Source of the DNA: Erythrophleum ivorense
Taxonomy: Eukaryota > Streptophyta > Magnoliopsida > Fabales > Fabaceae
NCBI GenBank assembly: GCA_026724425.1
Contig: JAIUCV010000019.1
Span: 6,528,211-6,592,210, forward strand
Direction: 5' to 3'
Length of the DNA stretch: 64,000 nt
Shown here piece after piece: positions 55,153-64,000 of this stretch (positions are counted from its first letter, which is position 1; each line of letters begins with the position of its first letter). The notes below the pieces were generated by a model, which made no database searches, was not told the origin of the DNA, and was given only the letters and a program-made list of their open reading frames with translations. Position numbers and translations under genes: made by a program.

Positions 55153-58100
55153 TGTGAATACTATATTTTTTCCGGACAAATTACAAAAATAATGACAAAA
55201 CCAAATTAGGAAAAAAGTTCAAAAAAGAAGAAGAACAAAAAAATAAAAACTTAGGAGAAAATGAAAAAATGAATAATAAAATAATAAAATATTTTTAAGC
55301 TATAGAAAACAATTGAAAAAATCAAAAGAAAACAAATTGAAAAAAAAAAGAAAAAGAAAAAATGAATTAAAAATAATAATAATAAAATTTTGGAAGCTTT
55401 AGAAAATAATTGAAAAAAAGAAAAAGAAAAAAAATTCAAAAAAAAGATAAATAAAAAATGAATTAAAAAATAATAATAATAAAATTTTGGAAGCTTTAGA
55501 AAAAATCAAAAAAAATTAAAAGGAAAAATTCAAAAAAAGAGGACAGCCCAAAGCCTAAAAAAAAAACACAAAAGGGCCAATCTAAAGCCCAAATTTCTTT
55601 TTCCAGCACAGGCCCACTCCACTAACCCTTGGCCTAATCCTCCTCAACTCGTTGGATTCCCGCCAAGCCCATTCATTCTCCCGTTCATCTTTTTTGTCAC
55701 AAGACAAGTCAAAGCCACGCACAGGGCTAGCGCATTAGAGGAACACAAAAATGGAAAGAATAGGGTAGCACTCTAGAAAGTCGATCAGAGAGCCAACTGC
55801 AAAGCCGAAGGGCTAGCAGTGTTCCAGAGGGTCGATCAGAAGAAGAACAGAAGGCCAACGATGGATTCAAGGAGTTGACCTCCCCCTCTCCTGTCCCCTT
55901 CATCATCGAAAGCCGAGGAGAGAAAACACAGAAATGGAAGGGAGGATGAAAAACGTGAATCGATGGGGAAGGGAATCATCAGGAGGGAAAAGGGAAATCG
56001 AGGATAAAAGGAAGGAGAAAAGAAAAAAAGGGAGAGGATCTTTCGAATTAGGGTTGGAGAGACCAAGCGAGATTCAAGGGACTGAGGGTGAGAAAGAGGG
56101 ATCAACACTCGGAGGAGGTCAAAATTCGGCAGCAAGGGATGAAGAGAAGCAGAGAGCGCGAGCGAGAAAGGTCAAAATTCGGACAGAGAGAGAGACCAGA
56201 TTCGAGTCGAGGAGGGACAGAGAAGGTGAGACTCGAGGGAGAAGGTGCTGAGAAAAAAAAATGAGAGGAGTAAAGGATTCGAGAAAAAGGGAAACTTTGA
56301 AGGGATTTTGAATAAAAGATGACAAAAAATCGAGAAGGAGAGGAGGCTTTTGAAAGCCCAGTCATCGGAGTTGAAAAAGAGAGGGATTCAAAAAAAAGAG
56401 GAGAGAATAGAGAAGAGTCTCGAGCCTGAGTAATCTGAGAGAGAAGCTTGGGAGATCCTTGGATTGAAACAGCAAAAAAGTGGGTGTCGAATGTAAATTT
56501 GAGGCCTAGTGGCAGCGGGATTCGATCACAGAAGAAAACCCACTCAACTTTCTGAAAGCTTTAGGTATGTTTCTTATGCTTTCCATTTCTGATCCTGGAA
56601 CCATGGAGTTGTGTACGTTTACTGTGTTTTTCTAGTCTTCATTTTAAAACTACAGAGCTATATATGTATGTTATGTCTGGATGTTGGATGGTCTGGTTTC
56701 ATTATCTTTGGATGATGATGTTTGTGTTGGGAATGATCCCTTATTTAATGGTCAACCTTTGATGAGAAAACTCCTATGTATGTCTCGGATTAGTGCTTAA
56801 ACATGAATCTGAGTCTGAGGCCTCAATTGTGAAGACAATGGTTTGCTGCAATGAATAATTAGATTTGAGTTTATGTCCTCGCCTCTGGCATTTTTTTTAT
56901 TCGAATGTTTGATTTCTAATTTCACCTGCTGTATCGTGGTGTTATAATGAGATTCCTCTTTAAGTGCATTGTTAATGGCTTTTAAGTGTAATAGCCCGAT
57001 TGATGAAGGTGAGTCTCGGTTTATGGTTCTAATCAGGATAATGCTTGCTTATCATCAAGTTTGGTCTCTGAGAGGAAGTTCTCTTAGCACTTCTTCATGC
57101 TTTGATTCATGGAAGGATCTTGATTGGATTTTGTTTTTGTTTTTGGTTAATGTTCCTGATAAGGGTTGCTCTTTAACATCAGAAATTTAGGCTCAAATTT
57201 CTACCGATGAGTATGGATTGTCCTGCTCATTTTTTCTTGGTTTGATTTTTTTTTTTAAAAAAAAGGAATGAAAGGAAAGAAGGCAAAATTTCAACCGAAG
57301 TTCTTTTACTAATACTTTCATTAGGAATGGAGTTTAATCTTCATGTAATTGCTTATGCCATATCTCATGCTCATATTCATCAGGATTGCTTTTCCAAATT
57401 GGTATGCCACTTATATGTGATTTCAGCTCTGATGATATATAGAGATCTTAACGTGTTGCTGAAAGATGATGGTTGTAGCCCCATTGTTTTTAGCTTCATT
57501 CAATGTGGGAATCATCTACAAAATGTCTAATTAAATGTGATGTCTGTTGTTCCTTTTGCCTTGCTCCTCCTCTCTCTATTGGTTTATTTGTTTTTTAACA
57601 TACGGAGCACTATGAGGGGGCATAGCTAGCCTAGGGGAGTCACGCATCAAGTTAATCAAATGACAGGAAGGAGGCCTTCGACCTGGGGTTCTTCTTTTAT
57701 TTTCTCCTCCCCCCTATGTGTTGGGTTATTATCTCTTCTTGGTGGAATATTTTACTCTTGTAAATATTTCAGTTTATTTTTGTTTCTATTTTATTTTATC
57801 CTTTTAATAATTTAATTTTAATCTTTATTTTTGATTCTTAGAATGGCCGTGTGAGATTTTTTTTGTCGCCTCAAACCCATGAATCAATCCAAGTGCCATG
57901 TATGACAATAAGTCCCTTTGATATCTTTGATTTTATTTATTATTTGTTTCATTTATTTATTTGTAAATTTTGGGGTTCCAATGACCTCATCTATTTAATT
58001 TTGCCTAAAGAAAAAAACATTTAACAAAGAAAACAAAAAGAAAGAGGAAGGGGAGAGAACAAAGAAATGTAATTAATTTAATCTTACCAATTAAGCATGT

Positions 58101-58938
58101 AAAATAACTTCAAACCCCTTTTGTTTTCAAAAGCCTAGAGTGATTTTAATTTCTTTCTTTCTATTCACCTAAATAAAGGATTAAAAAAATAAAAAAAAAA
58201 GAGAAAAAAACAATAAAACCAAAAAGAAAAGAGAACGACAATAGTAAGGGGAATACAAAAGTGAATGAGAAATTAATTTCTTTTTCCATCTTTTAACCTT
58301 TTTCTTGAAGTCTCTTTTAAGAATAAAATGAAATAATTAGAAAAGAAAACAACTAAAAAAAACAAAAAACAAATGAAATGTCAAAAGAATAAATAGAAAA
58401 TTGAAAATAGGAGAAAAGTAAGAGGAAAAAAATTACCTTTATTTTTAGCAAGATAAAACACACCAGCTCGATTTAAATTCATTTCATTTTGCTAAAGGTA
58501 AAAGTAATTTTTATTCTTATTTTTGTTCTGTTTCCCAAAAAAAAACAACAAAAGCAAAAACAAAGATTAAACTAATAAAAAAAAGAGAGAAAGTGTCATT
58601 TTGTTTTTGCAATTTTAACTTGAGTATTTTACTTTTAATTACTTTTAAAAGATAAGTTTTGCCCCTTGATTAATCAAAAGCAAAAATGAATAAAAAACAA
58701 GGGGTAATAAAAAAATGAATGAGAAGAATAAAGAAGTAAAAGTAACTATATCTTTTAAAAAAATAAAACATATCAATCAACTTCAAAGTTGTTTTATTTG
58801 CGAAAGTTAAAGTTATTTTTACTATATTATTCTTTTCATACAAGAAAAAAAAAAGAGAACAATAAAAAAATGAAACTAAAAAAACTAACAAAACAACAAA
58901 AACAACAAAACAAAAACAAAAAGAAACAAAAAAAAGGC

Positions 58939-59018
<80 letters not shown>

Positions 59019-59517
59019 CACAGTACCAAGTCGAACTACGTGGACTTTGATCCCTCCTGAGGGTACGTAGGCTCTAGGCTTTTATCCTAGGTCAAGTCCA
59101 CCTTTGTAAATAAGCATGTTCTTTCAATTTTCATTTCTTTCATTTTTCTTTTAATCTTATTTCTTTAATTTCTTTTCTTTCTTAATTTTATTTCCTTTAA
59201 TTTGGTTATTTCCTATTTTACATGTGATTTGTTAGGAATAATTAAAATAGAATTGAGGCCATTTTATTTTTGCACAACCAACTTAGGGTAACCATTCTTA
59301 GTAACGGGTGTAGTGGGCTGCCTAACACCTTCCCCACTCATAATTGACTCCCGGATCCATTTTCTGATTCGTAGACCACTTTTTTCAAAATAAAAAAGGC
59401 TTTTCCAAAGTTTTGTCTTTCCAAACAATAAAATTTTAGTGGCGACTCTTGAACCTACTACTACATTTAATTTTGATTTTGATTTGGTGCCACACGGTCG
59501 CATTTTCGGGTGTGACA
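55153..59517 (+). repeat. 5' LTR of a Tat/Ogre-like gypsy element
   Basis: Starts TGTGAATACT where the older LTR is interrupted and ends GGGTGTGACA three bases before a tRNA-Arg-type PBS (4365 bp, within the long-LTR range of Tat/Ogre elements). It contains A-rich tracts at 55200-55540 and 58180-58940, a purine-rich GGAGAGA segment at 55930-56460, a TAA microsatellite, and the words 'gaactacgtggactttgatcc' and 'gagggtacgtaggctct', familiar from plant Tat-type LTRs. Frames inside it are composition-driven. Confidence 0.65.
58939..59012 (+). repeat. (TAA)n microsatellite, about 25 units
   Basis: Uninterrupted trinucleotide run of about 74 bp inside the Tat/Ogre LTR. Confidence 0.9.
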
Positions 59518-59520
59518 GTA

Positions 59521-59538
59521 TGGTGACTCCACTGGGGA
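59521..59538 (+). promoter_or_regulatory. primer-binding site, tRNA-Arg type
   Basis: TGGTGACTCCACTGGGGA resembles TGGCGACTCCACTGGGGA, the PBS used by Ogre/Tat elements, with one change (C to T). Confidence 0.7.
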
Positions 59539-59540
59539 TC

Positions 59541-61057
59541 TTCTAGAGAGTCAAGCCCAATTTTAAGCTAGTTGTACAAGATATCATGGCCTCCTTTTTA
59601 TTTTGTTTCTTCTTTTTATTTGTTTTTTGCCTCACATGTGTAAGATAGACAATATGCCATTCATATGCTTGCTCCGTCTATTTTATTTCATCAATTATAT
59701 ATATAACCTACGTAGGGATAGACAATATGTGGAATAAAACCTTAGAGTAGACAACCATATCTATGTATGTTTTACCTATATTTGTATATATGCTTCTCTA
59801 CCTTTTGTTCTGTCAATCTACCTAGCAGATGAGGGTTGGGTAATCCATAAGATGAAAAGGTAAATGCTCTCCTCACACACCTCACCAAGACACAATTCCC
59901 TCTACACACATTATGGGCCCTATACTCTGGTCTGAGTGCTCCCTAGGTTAGTAGAGGTTTATACTGATTTCCCTGTAAGGCCTTGTGCTTCTTGAGGCTG
60001 TCACGAAGACCTCACCTAAATTGTACCTTGTTATATAGGTTTAACCTGCGTAGGATCTCTTTCCTCTCAAGGTCAAACTTATATAGCGAGATCCTCATCT
60101 CATGGTAGGGGCAATTTAGGGACCAATGTTTAGGTGTCATAGATCTACTTGGTAAATTTACACTGATAGTCAAGCCATAGATACCTCCCAAATAATTAGA
60201 GTCAGTATCCAATAGTCTCAACCTAGGATCTACCCATATTAAGACAAAGGAGATCATTTTTTTAATCGTTTGCTCATCACATCCATGCATCCAATGATAT
60301 CTATAGGAAAAGTGACACATTGTCACTGTTATTGGAGTAGTTAATGAGCTGTCTTGGCATAATCAGACACGCATTAACTATGATGAAAGTCTACATTAAC
60401 TAAGCCAACCTTTGCCTAATGGGTTTTCGACCCTGAAGAGGCCATGATCCTATTTCTTGTAACCCTTCAAAAAGGGGAATCTTTAGTATACATTCATTTG
60501 CTTTACACATTCATAAAAAAAAGTGAAGGTAAAATAATGGACAATGCATAATCTATTTTCATCAAAAAAATTATCCCTTACCAAACAACAAATTTCTAAT
60601 AGAAAGGGAGTAATTTCAAACTTTGGGAATTATAGAATCTAGAAGTTTTGCATCAAAGAACATGTGCAATGCCTTGGCTAGAGATCTGAATTTTTTTTAA
60701 ACATTAATCTTGCAGAAAGACATATTTCTCTCGATTTAATTGTCAACTCTTCTCTTCCATAGAGTAATAGACTTCTCAAGAAAGAGTACAAAGTTTTTAT
60801 AATTTCTCATGCCGAGACATTGTATCCAACGTCATAGTATGAATGTTAGTGGATTGTTATACTAGCTCGTTGAACATATCGGTGTCAATTATATAGAGAG
60901 TTATTCCTTCTTAAATTGATCCTCACATTGTCATTCTCTATGGAATAATAAATTTCTGGAGAATTTGGCAAAATGGTTAAGCTAGTGATGATGATACACT
61001 AACCAATAAGCTTTGATATTTTGAAACAGCAAATGGTTATACGTATTAATTGGCATA
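59541..61057 (+). other. 5' leader of the Tat/Ogre-like element
   Basis: About 1.5 kb between PBS and ORF1 without recognised coding sequence, as is usual for these long-leader elements. Confidence 0.5.
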
Positions 61058-63040
61058 ATGGAGGTAATGGAACCCTTGGGCAATAAGCAACATCTGAGTT
61101 CAAGACAAACTAGCCTAATTACGACTGGAATGAAGCTTAAAATCAAGGCAGAAGCAGAATCAGTCGAGGGCCTTATCACACTGGGTGAAAAATTAAGTGG
61201 AAGGCATATTCGAGAGTTTCGAAGGGATTATAGGGACATTCTAGACTTGCTACGAATACTGGTACAACCAGAAGTACTTTCAGCTTTGGTCTAATATTGG
61301 GATAGTTCATTGAGGTGTTTTGCATTCTCTACATTCCAGATCACACCCACTTTGGAAAAATATGGGAGCTTTATGAACACACCTTTGAGAAAAGATGCCT
61401 CAATTTATTACTATCCGAGACATCTACCATCAAAACGTACAGTGGCTTAGGTTTTAGGGGAAGACCCTAGTAGAATCCATTTATATCAGAGAGGACAAAC
61501 CAAAGGCCTTTCGAGGAAGTACATGGAGGAGCGTTTGAGGATTCTAGCCGAAAAGGAAGACTGTGTGACTTTTAAGAGAGTTCTTGCCTTAGCCATATAC
61601 GGATTAGTGTTATTTCCCTCAGCAGTAGGGATATTTGATTTGGCGGCCGTGAGTATTTTATGGATGGTGGAAAATTATCATGTAAATCTTATGCCAGTAG
61701 TCTTAGCAAAAACATTCTTGACCTTAAGTTTCTGTCAACAAGAAAAAGGAGGAAAGTTAAAGTGTTGTGTACAACTCCTCACCGTTTGGATGTTCAACCA
61801 TATCTATGGGAGACAATATCAATTGGGTCAATGACATGATACTATACACCATTTGGTTAGGGACTTCCTTAATCGTGAAGGTGCTATCCTATTATCTTCA
61901 AAAATGACTCGTGATGATTGGGCACGATCCCTTGGTCGATTGGACGAAAATACAGTCTGGTGGAAGCTAACTTGGTGGAAAAGTGAAGAAATTATATACT
62001 TGTGGAGAATTCTTGAATATACCACTGATAAGCCCCCGAGGTTGCATTATTACAACTCGTCAGTCATTCATCAACAATTTGCATATAAGTAAGATGTCCC
62101 ATCTAAGGAGGCGATACGATTATTTCAATTTTACCACAATGACCCAGAAGCTAAGATGTTTTGCCAGAAAATGAGAAGTGCATGGAGCCGAGTGATATGC
62201 AAAGGAAGATGCGAACTGGGCAAACGAATCATAGCCACGACCAAGGCATACCAAGAGTGGTTAAAGGAAAGGACAAAGGGGGCTAACCTTTGTTTCGGAC
62301 CACATAACCCTATGCTCAGCAATGACATGCAAGTAATTGATGAACAATTAACCAGGCAAGTTGAAGAAAAGAAGGAAAGATTGAAAGTTTTAGAAGAGAA
62401 AAGGCAAGAACACTTAAGGAGTTTGAGCCAGATACGAAATGAATGTGCAGTCCTGCAAGTAGAAGCGAATAAGGCAAAGAGATACAAGGGAAATAAGGGA
62501 GGCGTCAAGATGGAAAAATTGAAAAAAGAGAATACAAGATTGAAGGATACCATAGAGGAAGCTCAATAGCGAGTAACTGAAAATGAAAAGAAGATGGTTG
62601 TTAGTAGAACCCAATTGATGAAAGTCCTTAAGGAAAAAGATGTACTAGAAAGATATATGCAGAAGCTTGAATCTAGTGAGGGTCGACACGAAATTGACAT
62701 ATTGGCAAGGGAATTGGAAAAGAAAGTGAATGAACTATCCATTATCAGGAGTGATAATGCCGTAATAATACAGAACCTGGTGGAACAACTTAATCGACAA
62801 GCCGAGATGATCGAGACATGGAAGACACTCCATACCGAGCAAGTCGCAAAAAAGGAAAGGTTTATATCCTATTTCAAGAAATTGATCTTCATGGCCAACA
62901 AGATTCTTCCTAGTTTCAAGAGTTTGCTCAAAGCAGCTGAGGGTCTAGCTAATCCGTTGGGCACACCAAAGGAAATGACAGAATTTTTTATGATGTGTAA
63001 TGATATTGTAGACGAGTTAAAATACCTCAATAGTTATTAA
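61058..63040 (+). pseudogene. Tat/Ogre ORF1 (DUF7745-like domain plus coiled coil)
   Basis: From the ATG at 61058 to TAA at 63040 all recognisable pieces lie in one frame (661 codons) with no frameshift, broken only by stops at 61292, 61448, 61832, 62090 and 62567. The first half resembles the plant retroelement ORF1 domain annotated as DUF7745: REFRRDYRDILDLL, WDSSLRCFAF...PTLEKYG, a YALALAIYGLVLFP-like stretch (LALAIYGLVLFPSAVGIFDL), LLTVWMFNHIYGR, and a Trp-rich LDENTVWWKLTWWKSEE. The second half (from about 62330) is a long Lys/Glu-rich coiled coil. ORF1 precedes gag in Ogre/Tat elements; its role is unknown. Each stop fits a C-to-T change (CAA, CAG or CGA). Confidence 0.65.
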
Positions 63041-63500
63041 TGTTGATATGATATGTCACTCAGAATTTTGTTATGAAAGAATTTCATCCCTTTTATATTT
63101 GTCATCTAAAAGGAAATTACCTCAGATGAACATAAAGACCTGATCATGTAGGGGTTTAATCCCCTCCTGCATCAAGGGTTAACTTTGATGTTTGTTATGT
63201 GGATTAATAAAGTCCTCTAAGAATCAGAGGGCCTGGCGTTCCTCCACCATTATGTCAACGCAAATAACCTAAGTTAATATGTACAAAGAAAACGACAATG
63301 ATAGTAATAATAATAATGGTAATAATAATAATGATAATAATGGTAATAAGAATAAAAATAAGAGGAATTTCTTTTAACATCACTAAATGTGCCTTATCTT
63401 TACAGAGAAAAGAATATAAAGAGTGAAATAAAAGGAAGACAATATTGCGCCCCTGAAACACGTTACATCTAGCCAGACCCGCCCTACTAAGGTATACAGC
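63041..63500 (+). other. spacer between ORF1 and gag with possible splice acceptor
   Basis: Contains an AAT/AATGG-type repeat stretch (63300-63355) and a pyrimidine-rich TTATCTTTACAG at about 63395-63406, which looks like a 3' splice site. No donor was assigned. Confidence 0.4.
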
Positions 63501-64000
63501 ATGCGTTCAAGAGCCAGGCTCATGGAAGAACATCAAGTGGAGGGTAGCCAGAGAGTTGAGGAAGACATAGTTGCAATGAATATTCGAATGACAAATATAG
63601 AGAATCAGCTAGCTCAGATGAGTGAGGCAATAAAGATCCTTATCGAGACACTAAAGGGGAAGGCTGTTGATTCCTCACCTAGGGTATCCAGTCATCCACA
63701 TGCCACTGCAAATATCTCAGAGGTAGGAACAAACTTACCGAGAATGGTCATACCGGAGGCACACTTTGACCAAATAGCAGAGGCAGAAGAATGTCCAGAA
63801 TCCCCTAACAAAAACGTCCGACAAACGTGGTCCCCATGACGAAGTAAGGGATACACAAGAGTTTCTCGGTGATGACTCCACCTATACATTTCAGATCCCA
63901 ACTACAGAGGTAAAAGGGAAAACTAACTACGACAAGGAAGATTGGGAGAAAGAGTTAGGGGAGGTCAAGGACCAATTGCGAAATTTACGGGGACCCAACA
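63501..64000 (+). pseudogene. start of the Tat/Ogre gag, cut by the window edge
   Basis: Begins MRSRARLMEEHQVEGSQRVE, with a heptad-like NIRMTNIENQLAQMSEAIKI, as in the gag N terminus of Tat-type elements. A TGA at 63837-63839 and a shifted continuation (about 63840-64000, DDSTYTFQIPTTEVKGKTNY) indicate a frameshift. The rest lies outside the window. Confidence 0.55.

Noticed and set aside
55836..56365. Overlapping frames of 68-105 codons on both strands
   Set aside because: They arise from a strongly purine-biased segment of the Tat/Ogre LTR; the peptides are low-complexity Arg/Glu or Ser/Phe/Leu.
58670..59029. 119-codon minus-strand frame starting with a long isoleucine run
   Set aside because: It is the translation of the TAA microsatellite and A-rich flanks, with no domain.
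62131..62553. 140-codon minus-strand frame
   Set aside because: Antisense of the coiled-coil part of the Tat/Ogre ORF1; Leu/Ser/Phe richness is explained by the Lys/Glu-rich sense strand.

Overview
This window is plant nuclear DNA, most likely from a eudicot. It is strongly A+T-rich and gene-poor. It holds an mTERF-type organelle gene, a scrap of an LRR receptor kinase, and many plant transposon families: Ty1/copia, Ty3/gypsy, Tat/Ogre-like, L1-type LINEs, CACTA, hAT, Mutator-like, Harbinger-like MITEs and hAT-type MITEs. Nothing looks bacterial: there are no operons, rRNA or tRNA genes, or CRISPR arrays.

Layout. (1) 1-2.4 kb: a 2.2-kb element with long inverted ends that carries a receptor-kinase fragment (Pack-MULE-like). 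A related repeat at 39.5 kb looks like its empty site. (2) 2.4-6.4 kb: three copies of one foldback MITE family and an L1 LINE 3' end with a poly(A) tail. (3) 7.1-12.3 kb: a decayed copia element with both LTRs and a small MITE in its integrase, followed by a second LINE tail. (4) 13-19.4 kb: a CACTA terminus, splice-like minus-strand exons, a LINE reverse-transcriptase scrap and largely single-copy-looking sequence. (5) 19.4-20.9 kb: the mTERF gene on the minus strand, the only near-intact host gene, cut near its N terminus by a 323-bp MITE. (6) 22.9-24.3 kb: a LINE on the minus strand. (7) 24.5-38.5 kb: one En/Spm CACTA element whose TNP2 transposase is cut into separate pieces by a ~1.27-kb insertion with an 11-bp target duplication, a hAT-type MITE with an 8-bp duplication, and a minus-strand solo LTR that itself contains a hAT transposase gene and a second solo LTR with a 5-bp duplication. 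(8) 41.5-64 kb: a rearranged plus-strand gypsy remnant. Its 3' LTR is cut by a minus-strand gypsy element (gag, PR, RT, RNase H, IN, two LTRs). That element's 5' LTR is cut by a Tat/Ogre-like element (4.4-kb LTR, tRNA-Arg-type PBS, extra ORF1, gag) which runs off the right edge.

The window is best read as a stratified insertion record. The order of events can be deduced from target duplications and from reading frames that resume across insertions. I saw no clear new biochemical system. The most interesting points are the MITE-split mTERF gene, the captured receptor-kinase fragment with its empty site, the CACTA nest, a GC-bearing 'TATAGCGAG' motif array shared by the gypsy LTRs, and the Tat/Ogre ORF1, a 661-codon frame broken only by five stops. 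Identifications come from reading translations by eye; no database search was run.
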